NCBI GenBank assembly: GCA_902554885.1
Contig: CACDPV010000008.1
Location: 1 to 49,342, forward strand
From: Paracoccaceae bacterium
GTDB lineage: Bacteria > Pseudomonadota > Alphaproteobacteria > Rhodobacterales > Rhodobacteraceae
Direction of reading: 5' to 3'
DNA: 49,342 nucleotides
Below, in pieces: positions 1 to 7,741 of this stretch. The notes under the pieces are model-generated. The model searched no databases. It was not told the DNA's origin and saw only the letters and a list, made by a program, of their open reading frames with translations. Numbering within the stretch: the stretch's first letter is position 1; each line of letters begins with the position of its first letter. A program made the translations under genes and the position numbers.

Positions 1-167
1 TTGGTAAAAACAATGTTGACGCATCTTCAAAGGTCGGAAAAATGCTGGCGGATCGTGCAAAGAAAGCTGGTGTAGTAGAATGTTATTTTGATCGTGGTGG
101 TTTTTTGTTCCATGGTGGAATTAAAGCTCTAGCAGATGCTGCCCGTGAGGGCGGCCTGAAATTTTAA
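1..167 (+). CDS. rplR: 50S ribosomal protein L18, C-terminal part (5' truncated by window edge)
   Basis: The frame is open from the left edge and ends at TAA 165-167. The last 54 residues end in the L18 signature [13 protein letters not shown], preceded by the FDRGG element. L18 binds 5S rRNA in the large-subunit central protuberance. The usual YLYHGR segment of relatives reads FLFHGG here, a mild departure recalled from the family. It is followed 14 nt later by rpsE with a strong Shine-Dalgarno (AAGGAGAGG), as expected inside the spc operon. The start lies outside the window. Confidence 0.93.
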   Translation, partial: GKNNVDASSKVGKMLADRAKKAGVVECYFDRGGFLFHGGIKALADAAREGGLKF

Positions 168-181
168 GGAGAGGTTAAAGT

Positions 182-742
182 ATGGCAAGAGAACCCAATA
201 ATAAAGGCCGTCGCGATGAAGCCGCTCCGGAGTTTTCAGATCGTCTTGTGGCAATTAATCGTGTTTCAAAAACTGTGAAAGGCGGTAAGCGCTTTGGTTT
301 CGCAGCTTTGGTAGTTGTTGGTGATCAAAAGGGTCGGGTTGGATTTGGTAAAGGTAAGGCAAAAGAAGTGCCGGAGGCCATAAGAAAAGCAACTGAGCAA
401 GCCAAAAGGAACATGATACGTGTTCCATTGCGAGAAGGTAGGACCTTGCATCATGATATGGAGGGTCGCCATGGCGCCGGGAAAGTTGTAATGCGTACTG
501 CTCCAACTGGTACTGGTATTATTGCTGGAGGTCCAATGCGTGCTGTATTTGAGATGTTGGGCATACAGGATGTGGTAGCGAAATCAATCGGGTCGCAGAA
601 CCCTTACAACATGATCCGTGCTACATTAGATGGTCTAAGAAAAGAGGCTTCACCGAGGATGGTTGCCCAGCGACGTGGTAAGAAAGTTGCAGATATTCTT
701 CGTCGTGAAGAGGCCCCTACTACAGAAGCAGTAGAAGCATAA
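182..742 (+). CDS. rpsE: 30S ribosomal protein S5
   Basis: 186 aa. S5 is a small-subunit protein that helps hold decoding accuracy and has an mRNA-helicase role at the entry channel. The N-terminal S5 double-stranded-RNA-binding domain spans about residues 18-85 (motif [17 protein letters not shown]), followed by the C-terminal domain with [14 protein letters not shown]. Length and order (rplR, rpsE, rpmD) are standard for the spc operon. The ATG at 182 is preceded by AAGGAGAGG at a normal distance. The tail beyond about residue 165 is acidic and variable, as in related alphaproteobacteria. Confidence 0.97.
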   Translation: MAREPNNKGRRDEAAPEFSDRLVAINRVSKTVKGGKRFGFAALVVVGDQKGRVGFGKGKAKEVPEAIRKATEQAKRNMIRVPLREGRTLHHDMEGRHGAGKVVMRTAPTGTGIIAGGPMRAVFEMLGIQDVVAKSIGSQNPYNMIRATLDGLRKEASPRMVAQRRGKKVADILRREEAPTTEAVEA

Positions 743-754
743 AGGAGGGCTGAA

Positions 755-943
755 ATGGCTAAAACAATAGTTGTTAAACAAATTGGGTCTCCTATCAGGC
801 GCCCGGCTAAACAGCGACAAACATTGATAGGTTTAGGTCTTAATAAAATGCATAAAACCCGTGAGCTCGAGGATACTCCGTCGGTTCGAGGTATGGTACG
901 TAAAATACCACATTTAGTTGAGATTGTTGAGGAAAGAAATTAA
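755..943 (+). CDS. rpmD: 50S ribosomal protein L30
   Basis: 62 aa, the normal size for bacterial L30. The motif [18 protein letters not shown] and the segment [20 protein letters not shown] are typical, and the fold is a small ferredoxin-like alpha/beta protein on the large subunit. It starts 12 nt after rpsE with AAAGGAGGG upstream. It is followed by an unusually long gap (944-1079) before rplO, which carries an RNA fold described separately. Confidence 0.96.
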   Translation: MAKTIVVKQIGSPIRRPAKQRQTLIGLGLNKMHKTRELEDTPSVRGMVRKIPHLVEIVEERN

Positions 944-1028
944 AGGAATCCAGAGATTGTCAACCAGTTAGATATCCTGGCCTATTAAGGTATAATTACT
1001 TTAGGTAATATTAATTGAAGGCTGTGTT

Positions 1029-1079
1029 TACCTCTTTCGTCGCAACCGGGAGGTAATTCCGGCAAAAAGGAGAAGCGAC
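1029..1079 (+). promoter_or_regulatory. Structured leader before rplO that encloses its ribosome binding site
   Basis: Two foldings compete in the 50 nt before the rplO ATG. In the first, GTCGC 1039-1043 pairs with GCGAC 1075-1079, directly before the start codon, around an inner stem CCGGGA 1046-1051 / TTCCGG 1057-1062 (one G-U pair). The Shine-Dalgarno AAGGAG (1067-1072) then lies in the closed loop. In the second, TACCTC 1029-1034 pairs perfectly with GAGGTA 1050-1055, which is incompatible with the inner stem. This geometry suits translational control of rplO-secY-adk; that function is inferred. Confidence 0.4.
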
Positions 1080-1550
1080 ATGAAACTTAACGAATTAAGA
1101 GATAATGAAGGCGCGGTTAAGAAAAAGAAACGCGTTGCCAGAGGTGTAGGGTCCGGAAAAGGAAAAACTGCTGGCAGAGGGATTAAAGGACAAAAGTCTC
1201 GTTCTGGTGTTTCTATAAATGGTTATGAAGGTGGGCAAATGCCTCTTTATCAGAGGCTACCAAAGCGTGGATTTAATAAACCAAACAGAAAAAAATACGC
1301 TATTGTTAATCTCGGAATAATTGAAAAATTTATCGAGGCTGGCAAGCTTAACGCCAAAAATGACATTACTGAAGATCTTTTAGTAGAGTCTGGATTAGTA
1401 AGGCGAAAGTTGGATGGAGTGAGGGTTCTTTCCAAGGGTGAGATAAAATCCAAGATTAATATTGCCGTTACTGGAGCTTCTAAATCAGCAATAGAAGCCG
1501 TAAAGAAGGCAGGGGGTAGCTTGACATTAACTTCGGAAACATCAAACTAG
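1080..1550 (+). CDS. rplO: 50S ribosomal protein L15
   Basis: 156 aa. The L15 N-terminal glycine/basic extension is clear ([20 protein letters not shown], then GQKSRSG and [18 protein letters not shown]). The protein is a late-assembling large-subunit component contacting 23S rRNA. It begins 136 nt after rpmD, so unlike its neighbours it has its own leader. Its Shine-Dalgarno AAGGAG lies about 8 nt before the ATG, inside that leader's fold. It is followed after 79 nt by secY. Confidence 0.96.
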   Translation: MKLNELRDNEGAVKKKKRVARGVGSGKGKTAGRGIKGQKSRSGVSINGYEGGQMPLYQRLPKRGFNKPNRKKYAIVNLGIIEKFIEAGKLNAKNDITEDLLVESGLVRRKLDGVRVLSKGEIKSKINIAVTGASKSAIEAVKKAGGSLTLTSETSN

Positions 1551-1629
1551 CCCCGGAATATCCTACCGGTCACTTTTTAAAGTACTGCCAATAGTAACTG
1601 GGACTATGTCGTTAAACAGAGAGAAATAA

Positions 1630-2991
1630 ATGGTATCTGCAGTAGAGCAAATGGCGGCAAATACAAGTTGGTCGGCTTTAGGTAAGGCCACGGAACTTCG
1701 CAGTCGCATATTATTTACACTTGGTTTGTTGATTGTGTATCGCTTAGGAACCTTCATTCCTGTCCCAGGAATAGATGGTGTTGCCTTAAGAGATTTCATG
1801 GAGCAAGCGCAATCAGGTATTGGTGGAATGCTAACCATGTTTACTGGTGGTGCCCTCGGTAGAATGGGTATCTTTGCTCTGGGGATCATGCCTTATATTT
1901 CAGCGTCGATTATAGTGCAGTTACTTACATCTATGGTCCCTTCTTTGGAGCAATTGAAAAAAGAGGGAGAGCAAGGTAGAAAAAAAATAAACCAATATAC
2001 GCGATACGGCACTGTGGCGTTAGCTACCTTGCAGGCCTATGGACTTGCTGTGAGCCTTGAAAGTGGTGACTTGGTTACAGACCCCGGCCTCTTCTTTAGG
2101 CTGTCGTGTTTGATTACTTTAGTTGGCGGAACAATGTTTTTGATGTGGCTTGGGGAGCAAATTACAGCTCGCGGAGTAGGTAATGGAATATCATTGATTA
2201 TTTTTGTTGGCATCATTGCAGAAGTTCCAGCAGCATTGGCTCAATTCTTCGCTTCTGGTCGATCTGGAGCATTAAGCCCCGCGGTAATAATTGGCGTAAT
2301 TGTTATGGTAATCGCGACCATTGCATTTGTTGTCTTCATGGAGCGGGCCTTGCGAAAGGTTTTAATTCAATACCCTAGACGTCAAGTTGGGATGAAAGTG
2401 ATGGAAGGCCAGAATTCTCATTTGCCTGTAAAAGTGAATCCCGCCGGTGTTATACCTGCAATTTTTGCTAGCTCATTGCTGCTACTTCCTACAACGGTCA
2501 GTACGTTTTCTGGGTCCCAAACAGGCCCTGTAATGTCTACTATTCTCGCATATTTTGGACCTGGTCAGCCCCTGTATTTGGCGTTTTTTACTCTGATGAT
2601 CGTATTTTTCACATATTTTTATACTTTTAATGTATCCTTCAAGCCGGATGATGTTGCTGAAAATCTGAAAAATCAAAATGGCTTCATTCCGGGTATTAGG
2701 CCAGGTAAAAAAACATCTGAGCACTTGGAGTATGTTTTAAACAGAGTTCTAGTGCTTGGGGCGGGTTATCTCGGTGGAGTTTGTTTGCTACCTGAAATTC
2801 TGAGAGGCCAGTTTGCGATACCTTTCTACTTCGGCGGAACATCGGTGTTGATTGTGGTATCAGTAACTATGGATACTATCCAACAGGTACAAAGTCATTT
2901 GCTTGCTCATCAATATGAAAGTTTGATTCAGAAATCACAACTTAGGGGAAAATCGCGTAGCAAGAGGCGCCGGGGAGCTGCCCGTAAATGA
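1630..2991 (+). CDS. secY: Protein translocase subunit SecY
   Basis: 453 aa, the channel subunit of the SecYEG translocon in the inner membrane, with ten expected transmembrane helices. Recognisable segments are [11 protein letters not shown] after TM1, the plug region around [38 protein letters not shown], the cytosolic loop [12 protein letters not shown], and the conserved [13 protein letters not shown] near TM9-10. The wording matches Rhodobacteraceae SecY closely from memory. The basic tail ends [10 protein letters not shown]. Its stop overlaps the adk start (ATGA, 2988-2991), so the two are translationally coupled, as is common in alphaproteobacteria. Confidence 0.97.
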   Translation: MVSAVEQMAANTSWSALGKATELRSRILFTLGLLIVYRLGTFIPVPGIDGVALRDFMEQAQSGIGGMLTMFTGGALGRMGIFALGIMPYISASIIVQLLTSMVPSLEQLKKEGEQGRKKINQYTRYGTVALATLQAYGLAVSLESGDLVTDPGLFFRLSCLITLVGGTMFLMWLGEQITARGVGNGISLIIFVGIIAEVPAALAQFFASGRSGALSPAVIIGVIVMVIATIAFVVFMERALRKVLIQYPRRQVGMKVMEGQNSHLPVKVNPAGVIPAIFASSLLLLPTTVSTFSGSQTGPVMSTILAYFGPGQPLYLAFFTLMIVFFTYFYTFNVSFKPDDVAENLKNQNGFIPGIRPGKKTSEHLEYVLNRVLVLGAGYLGGVCLLPEILRGQFAIPFYFGGTSVLIVVSVTMDTIQQVQSHLLAHQYESLIQKSQLRGKSRSKRRRGAARK

Positions 2992-3629
2992 ATATTATCC
3001 TTTTAGGACCTCCCGGTGCCGGTAAAGGGACACAAGCTCAATTTTTGGTAGAAGCTCTTGGTATGGTCCAGCTGTCGACGGGTGATATGCTCCGTGAAGC
3101 GAAGGATAGCGGAACTGAAATGGGAAAGCTTGTTGCTGATGTTATGTCGAGAGGTGACCTTGTCACTGATGAAATAGTAATAGGCCTGATTAAAGAGAAA
3201 TTAGACGGCGAAAAGGGTGCAGGCTTCATATTTGATGGGTTTCCTCGAACGCTAGCACAAGCTGATGCATTGGGTAAACTACTTAACGATTGTGATATTA
3301 AATTAGATAGCGTTATTGAAATTCAAGTTGACGATAAAGCATTGATCAAAAGAATAGCAGGAAGGTCAACCTGTGGTGGTTGTGGTCAAGTTTACCACGA
3401 TGAAACGAAGCCTTGGCCATCGGATGGAAAGTGTAGTAGTTGCGGTAGCGCCGATGTGAAACGTAGGGCGGATGATAATGAGGAAAGTTTGAAGCAGCGA
3501 TTAATGGAGTATTATAAGAAGACATCCCCTCTTCTTGGGTATTACTTTGCCAAAGGAAATTTAGTTTCCATAAATGGCTTATTATCCATGGAAGAGGTTC
3601 GTGATAGCCTTAAAAAAGTACTAAGTTAA
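2988..3629 (+). CDS. adk: Adenylate kinase (zinc-type LID)
   Basis: 213 aa. It catalyses ATP + AMP = 2 ADP in the cytoplasm. The P-loop GPPGAGKGT is at residues 7-15, followed by the AMP-binding segments STGDMLR and [14 protein letters not shown]. The LID domain carries four cysteines (C129, C132, C149, C152; CxxC...CxxC), the pattern of zinc-binding adenylate kinases rather than the E. coli hydrogen-bonded LID. The start overlaps the secY stop by 4 nt. It ends the spc-type segment; a 210-nt gap follows before rpsM. Confidence 0.96.
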   Translation: MNIILLGPPGAGKGTQAQFLVEALGMVQLSTGDMLREAKDSGTEMGKLVADVMSRGDLVTDEIVIGLIKEKLDGEKGAGFIFDGFPRTLAQADALGKLLNDCDIKLDSVIEIQVDDKALIKRIAGRSTCGGCGQVYHDETKPWPSDGKCSSCGSADVKRRADDNEESLKQRLMEYYKKTSPLLGYYFAKGNLVSINGLLSMEEVRDSLKKVLS

Positions 3630-3672
3630 ACATGATATTTTGCTCTTATTACAAAATTTTCCTACTAAAGCC

Positions 3673-3758
3673 TTGACGTAGGTCGGAAATGCAAATAGGC
3701 ACCCGTATTCCTTGTAGGAATCAGCTGTAATATATAGCAAATCCATTTTTAAAAATGG
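3673..3758 (+). promoter_or_regulatory. Candidate promoter and palindromes ahead of rpsM
   Basis: In the 210-nt adk-rpsM gap, TTGACG (3673-3678) could be a -35 element, but the partner at 17 nt (TAGGCA, 3696-3701) is a weak -10. Downstream, ATTCC 3706-3710 / GGAAT 3716-3720 forms a small hairpin, and CCATTTTTAAAAATGG at 3743-3758 is a perfect 16-nt palindrome. The palindrome could be a transcription-factor site or an RNA hairpin with no loop; I cannot tell which. Promoter confidence is low. Confidence 0.3.
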
Positions 3759-3784
3759 TAGCGGAATCGACTTAACTTAAGGGT

Positions 3785-3831
3785 TTTCGCGTTGTGAAAA
3801 AAGGTTCTGGTTTTACGGAACCGCAACGAAA
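3785..3831 (+). promoter_or_regulatory. Stem-loop leader at the rpsM ribosome binding site
   Basis: GGTTCTG 3803-3809 pairs with CGGAACC 3816-3822 (one G-U) around the loop GTTTTA. An outer helix pairs GTTG 3791-3794 with CAAC 3824-3827 and TTTC 3785-3788 with GAAA 3828-3831. The outer helix takes up the first part of the AAAGGAAAG Shine-Dalgarno, which ends 3 nt before the ATG at 3840. In gammaproteobacteria the alpha-operon leader before rpsM is the S4 target site; this may be a counterpart, but the fold differs and the ligand is unknown. Confidence 0.4.
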
Positions 3832-3839
3832 GGAAAGAT

Positions 3840-4208
3840 ATGGCACGGATAGCCGGCGTAAATATCCCGACGAGTAAGCGGGTACCTATAGCTCTTACTT
3901 ATATTACCGGAATTGGATCATCGATAGCGAATGAAATTTGCGATGCTGTTAAGATTGATAAATCGAGACGCATTAATGAACTCTCGGACGCAGAGATACT
4001 AGCCATGCGAGAGCACATAGATGCAAATTTCACAGTTGAGGGTGATCTGCGGCGCGAAGTGCAAATGAATATAAAGAGATTAATGGATCTAGGTTGCTAC
4101 AGAGGTCTTCGTCATCGTCGTAATCTCCCCGTTCGAGGTCAGCGCACTCACACTAATGCAAGAACCCGCAAAGGTCCTGCAAAAGCTATTGCTGGCAAGA
4201 AGAAATAG
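3840..4208 (+). CDS. rpsM: 30S ribosomal protein S13
   Basis: 122 aa, the normal size. S13 sits in the head of the small subunit and contacts the P-site tRNA and the 50S bridge. It begins ARIAGVNIP, contains the helix-two-turn-helix segment [11 protein letters not shown], and ends with the classic [20 protein letters not shown] followed by a basic tail [11 protein letters not shown]. It is the first gene of the alpha-operon block here and is separated from rpsK by 12 nt carrying AGGAGGA. Confidence 0.97.
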   Translation: MARIAGVNIPTSKRVPIALTYITGIGSSIANEICDAVKIDKSRRINELSDAEILAMREHIDANFTVEGDLRREVQMNIKRLMDLGCYRGLRHRRNLPVRGQRTHTNARTRKGPAKAIAGKKK

Positions 4209-4220
4209 GAGGACTAGGCT

Positions 4221-4613
4221 ATGGCACGTGAAACACGTCGTGTAACCAAGAAGAAGGTCATTAAAAATATTGCAGCTGGTGTTGCTCACGTTAATTCTTC
4301 TTTTAATAATACAAAAATTTTAATCTCTGATGTTCAGGGTAATGCTATTGCTTGGTCCTCAGCCGGCACAATGGGTTTCAAGGGGTCTCGTAAATCTACG
4401 CCTTATGCCGCTCAAATGGCGGCAGAGGATGCAGGGCAAAAAGCTCAAGAGCATGGTGTCAAAACTCTAGAGGTCGAGGTTCAAGGACCTGGGTCTGGAA
4501 GAGAAAGTGCACTAAGAGCACTAGCAGCTATTGGTTTCAACATTACATCTATTAGGGATGTGACACCTATAGCGCACAATGGTTGTCGGCCGCCTAAAAG
4601 GCGCCGCGTTTAA
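4221..4613 (+). CDS. rpsK: 30S ribosomal protein S11
   Basis: 130 aa. S11 forms part of the platform of the small subunit near the mRNA exit. Hallmarks are [41 protein letters not shown], and the C-terminal [18 protein letters not shown]. The start at 4221 has AGGAGGA upstream. Downstream, a 9-bp AT-rich stem-loop (4621-4641) precedes rpoA. Confidence 0.97.
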   Translation: MARETRRVTKKKVIKNIAAGVAHVNSSFNNTKILISDVQGNAIAWSSAGTMGFKGSRKSTPYAAQMAAEDAGQKAQEHGVKTLEVEVQGPGSGRESALRALAAIGFNITSIRDVTPIAHNGCRPPKRRRV

Positions 4614-4620
4614 TTTAACT

Positions 4621-4645
4621 TGAATTTATCTAATAAATTCATTTT
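4621..4645 (+). terminator. AT-rich hairpin between rpsK and rpoA (weak attenuator?)
   Basis: TGAATTTAT (4621-4629) and ATAAATTCA (4633-4641) form a perfect 9-bp stem with a CTA loop, followed by TTTT (4642-4645). It has only two G-C pairs and a short T-run, so as an intrinsic terminator it would be weak. It could partially attenuate transcription into rpoA or be an mRNA processing/stability element. Confidence 0.35.
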
Positions 4646-4711
4646 CAGCATTTTAACCTCGGGCGCGTTTGATTTTTCGGTCATGGAATCAACGCAAGAA
4701 TGGAGGGACTT

Positions 4712-5728
4712 ATGATCCACAAAAACTGGGCAGAGCTCATAAAGCCAGCACAATTAGAAGTAAAATCTGGAAACGATCAGCTTAGACAAGCGACTATGAT
4801 TGCTGAACCACTTGAAAGAGGCTTCGGTCTAACTCTTGGCAATGCACTTCGACGGGTACTGATGAGCAGTCTTCAAGGAGCAGCAATAACTAGCGTGCAA
4901 ATAGATAATGTTTTGCATGAGTTTTCTTCCATTACTGGCGTAAGAGAAGACGTTACTGATATGGTTCTGAATTTGAAGGGCGTGGATATAAGGATGGAAG
5001 TAGAGGGGCCTAAGCGTTTATCTGTAAACGTAAAGGGGCCGGCCGTTGTTACTGCAGCTGACATATCTGATAGTGCAGGGATTGAAGTTTTAAATAAGGA
5101 ACATGTGATTTGCCACTTAGATGATGGCGTTGATCTATATATGGAACTAACAGTGAATACTGGAAAAGGCTATGTTCCAGCTGAGAAAAATAAACCAGAG
5201 GACGCCCCTATTGGTCTTATGCCTATAGATGCAATCTATTCTCCAGTAAAAAAGGTTTCATACGACGTTCAACCTACTCGTGAAGGTCAGGTTTTAGATT
5301 ATGATAAGCTTACGATGAAAGTTGAAACAGATGGGTCTATTTCTGCGGACGATGCTCTCGCTTTTGCAGCGCGTATCCTACAAGACCAACTTTCTATTTT
5401 CGTGAATTTTGAGGAACCTGAGTCTGCAGACAGTGGAGATGATGATGACGGGCTCGAATTCAACCCGCTACTTCTCAAAAAAGTTGATGAACTAGAGCTC
5501 TCAGTCAGATCTGCGAATTGCCTAAAAAATGACAATATAGTTTATATAGGCGATCTTATTCAAAAGACTGAGGCTGAAATGCTCAGAACACCTAACTTTG
5601 GTCGAAAGTCTCTGAACGAAATTAAAGAAGTATTGTCCGGAATGGGACTGCATCTTGGAATGGATGTGGAAGACTGGCCTCCAGACAACATTGAGGAGCT
5701 TGCTAAGAAATTTGAGGATAACTTCTAA
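4712..5728 (+). CDS. rpoA: DNA-directed RNA polymerase subunit alpha
   Basis: 338 aa. The N-terminal domain (about 1-230) drives alpha dimerisation and beta/beta' assembly ([33 protein letters not shown]). An acidic linker ([10 protein letters not shown]) leads to the C-terminal domain (about 250-338; [33 protein letters not shown]), which contacts UP elements and activators. The start is set at ATG 4712 (MIHKNWAEL) because TGGAGGGA (4701-4708) is its Shine-Dalgarno; the in-frame ATG at 4700 overlaps that site and adds four residues not expected in the family. The close match to Rhodobacterales RpoA is from memory. Confidence 0.97.
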   Translation: MIHKNWAELIKPAQLEVKSGNDQLRQATMIAEPLERGFGLTLGNALRRVLMSSLQGAAITSVQIDNVLHEFSSITGVREDVTDMVLNLKGVDIRMEVEGPKRLSVNVKGPAVVTAADISDSAGIEVLNKEHVICHLDDGVDLYMELTVNTGKGYVPAEKNKPEDAPIGLMPIDAIYSPVKKVSYDVQPTREGQVLDYDKLTMKVETDGSISADDALAFAARILQDQLSIFVNFEEPESADSGDDDDGLEFNPLLLKKVDELELSVRSANCLKNDNIVYIGDLIQKTEAEMLRTPNFGRKSLNEIKEVLSGMGLHLGMDVEDWPPDNIEELAKKFEDNF

Positions 5729-5736
5729 TTACCAAA

Positions 5737-5801
5737 TGCCCAGAGTTCTGGGGAAATAAGGGCATAAGCCCCAAGGAGAGTGGCTGGCACGCACCAGCCG
5801 C
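5737..5801 (+). promoter_or_regulatory. Structured RNA between rpoA and rplQ (pseudoknot-like plus hairpin)
   Basis: TGCCC 5737-5741 can pair with GGGCA 5760-5764, while GGGG 5750-5753 can pair with CCCC 5769-5772. The order S1-S2-S1'-S2' is that of an H-type pseudoknot. GGGC 5760-5763 can alternatively pair with GCCC 5768-5771 across a 4-nt loop, a mutually exclusive choice. A separate hairpin follows: GGCTGG 5782-5787 / CCAGCC 5794-5799, extended by a U-G and a G-C pair to 5780-5801. The element ends about 28 nt before the rplQ start, so an L17-responsive leader is conceivable, by inference only. Confidence 0.4.
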
Positions 5802-5829
5802 CAGACAAAGAAAAAAATAGGAGATATAA

Positions 5830-6252
5830 ATGCGTCATTCTAAAGGCTATCGCCGCTTAAACCGCACTCATGAGCATCGAAAGGCTTTATTTGCTAATAT
5901 GGCTGGCTCGTTGATAGAGCATGAGCAGATAAAAACTACACTTCCAAAAGCAAAAGAATTGCGTCCAATTGTTGAGAAATTAATAACTTTAGCCAAAAGA
6001 GGCGATTTACACGCAAGGCGTTTAGCAGCCTCGCAGCTAAAGGAAGATCAATATGTAACAAAGCTTTTTGATATACTTGGACCACGGTACAATGAGCGCG
6101 CAGGTGGTTATACAAGAGTACTAAGAGCGGGGTTTCGGTATGGGGATATGGCGCCAATGGCAATAATTGAATTTGTCGATCGAGATGTTGCGGCAAAGGG
6201 AGCAGCTGATAAAGCGCGGGTTGCAGAAGAAGAAAGCGCTGAAGAAGCCTAG
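5830..6252 (+). CDS. rplQ: 50S ribosomal protein L17
   Basis: 140 aa. The core is the usual L17 ([38 protein letters not shown], then [26 protein letters not shown]). A roughly 20-residue acidic tail ([14 protein letters not shown]) is common in alphaproteobacterial L17. The Shine-Dalgarno is TAGGAGAT before ATG 5830. It is the last gene of the ribosomal block and is followed within 30 nt by a strong intrinsic terminator. Confidence 0.96.
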   Translation: MRHSKGYRRLNRTHEHRKALFANMAGSLIEHEQIKTTLPKAKELRPIVEKLITLAKRGDLHARRLAASQLKEDQYVTKLFDILGPRYNERAGGYTRVLRAGFRYGDMAPMAIIEFVDRDVAAKGAADKARVAEEESAEEA

Positions 6253-6280
6253 TACAAAATATATGTTTATGATTATTGGA

Positions 6281-6308
6281 CCCCAGCTAACTAGCTGGGG
6301 TTTTTTTT
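6281..6308 (+). terminator. Intrinsic terminator closing the ribosomal/alpha operon
   Basis: CCCCAGCT (6281-6288) pairs perfectly with AGCTGGGG (6293-6300) around a 4-nt AACT loop, and eight T follow at 6301-6308. This is a textbook rho-independent terminator 28 nt after the rplQ stop. It makes the downstream protease gene a separate transcription unit. Confidence 0.92.
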
Positions 6309-6355
6309 GGGGTAACTTTTCAATATAATATTAGAAAAAATTAGAGCTCTTTAAA

Positions 6356-7741
6356 ATGTATGCCATTCTAGTTTGGGTTTTTGTTAGTTTATCGTTTCCA
6401 TTGGTATTGTTTGCTGAAACGCGTGTCCCATTAAATTCTAATGAAATAAGCCTTAGTTTTGCACCGGTTGTTAAGCGTGCTGCACCAGCAGTTGTAAACA
6501 TTTATGCGAAAAGACTTGTTAATCAAAGCACGTCTCCTTTTCAGAATGATCCCTTTTTCAGAAGATTCTTTCAAAATAGAATAAACCCTCAAAAAAGAGT
6601 GCAAAACTCGTTAGGATCTGGGGTCATTTTAACTGAGGATGGCTATGTGGTATCCAATTATCATGTGGTAGGGAATGCTTCTGAGATCAGAGTAGTTCTA
6701 AATGATCGGCGGCAGTTCACAGCTTCAGTAGCTTTGGCGGATAAAAAAAATGATTTAGCGATCTTAATTTTGGAAAATGCGGCAAATATGCCTTTCCTCC
6801 CGCTTAGACAAGACGAAGCAATTGAAGTTGGTGAATTAGTTTTGGCAATAGGTAATCCTTTTGGAGTTGGGCAAACTGTTACTAGTGGTATTATCTCTGG
6901 TTTAGCTCGATCTGGAACTGCAGACGGTTCTGGCCGTGGCTATTACTTACAAACTGATGCAGCAATTAATCCTGGTAATTCTGGCGGTGCGCTCGTTGAT
7001 ATTAATGGATCGTTAGTTGGAATTAATACCTCTATTTTAACAAGATCTGGCGGTTCAAATGGTATTGGTTTTGCAATACCTGCTGCTTTTGTACGGGAGT
7101 TTTTGCGCCAAGCAAAAAGTGGAGTAAAAGAATTTAAACAGCCCTGGCTAGGTGTTTTTGGTCAAGCAATTACACCTGAATTAGCAGACGTGCTCCAATT
7201 AGATGGTTTTGATGGAATGGTGATTTCAGCATTGCACGAGAAAAGCCCACTTCGTTTAGCGGGGTTGTCGATAGGTGACGTAGTGGTTTCAGTAGATAAC
7301 TTTCCAGTAAATGGTCCAGCAGAGATGCTATATCGTTTAACCGTAGCTGGAATTGGATCACAGTCTAAACTTACGGTCTTAACTGTTGGGCAGAACCGTG
7401 ATCTTTGGATTCAATTGTCGTCGGCGCCAAATGATCCAATTAGCAAGTTGAAACGCTTGCCGAAAACATCCCCACTCAGAGATTTAATTGTGAGAATAAT
7501 AAATCCTTTAGTACAACAAGAAATGGGATTAGAGTTAGACGTAAAGGGAATAGTAATCGTAGAGCCTGGGCCAAATGGTTCTCGTTTAGGTTTTAGAGCC
7601 GGTGATATAATTGAGGAAATTAACGGGGTCACCATAATTTCCGCTGAACAAATAGACGAATTAGTAAGAAGTAGTAGTCGCTCTGGTCAATTTATTATTT
7701 CTCGTGATGGCCAGAGACTCATAATAAGATACCGAATATGA
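6356..7741 (+). CDS. Do/DegQ-like periplasmic serine protease with PDZ domains
   Basis: 461 aa. It degrades or chaperones misfolded envelope proteins. A signal peptide (about residues 1-20, hydrophobic VWVFVSLSFPLVLFA) is followed by a trypsin-like domain whose catalytic triad can be placed at H103 (SNYHVVG), D133 (KNDLAIL) and S209 (NPGNSGGAL). Two PDZ-like regions follow (about 255-340 and 390-455; WLGVFGQ and GSRLGFRAGDIIEEING). It starts 47 nt after the operon terminator, and its stop overlaps the rarA ATG (ATGA), implying coupling. Whether it corresponds to DegP, DegQ or DegS cannot be told from sequence alone; two PDZ units argue against DegS. Confidence 0.9.
   Translation: MYAILVWVFVSLSFPLVLFAETRVPLNSNEISLSFAPVVKRAAPAVVNIYAKRLVNQSTSPFQNDPFFRRFFQNRINPQKRVQNSLGSGVILTEDGYVVSNYHVVGNASEIRVVLNDRRQFTASVALADKKNDLAILILENAANMPFLPLRQDEAIEVGELVLAIGNPFGVGQTVTSGIISGLARSGTADGSGRGYYLQTDAAINPGNSGGALVDINGSLVGINTSILTRSGGSNGIGFAIPAAFVREFLRQAKSGVKEFKQPWLGVFGQAITPELADVLQLDGFDGMVISALHEKSPLRLAGLSIGDVVVSVDNFPVNGPAEMLYRLTVAGIGSQSKLTVLTVGQNRDLWIQLSSAPNDPISKLKRLPKTSPLRDLIVRIINPLVQQEMGLELDVKGIVIVEPGPNGSRLGFRAGDIIEEINGVTIISAEQIDELVRSSSRSGQFIISRDGQRLIIRYRI

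Noticed and set aside
4700-4711. Upstream ATG for rpoA
   Set aside because: It overlaps the Shine-Dalgarno serving ATG 4712, and the family starts with MIHKNW.
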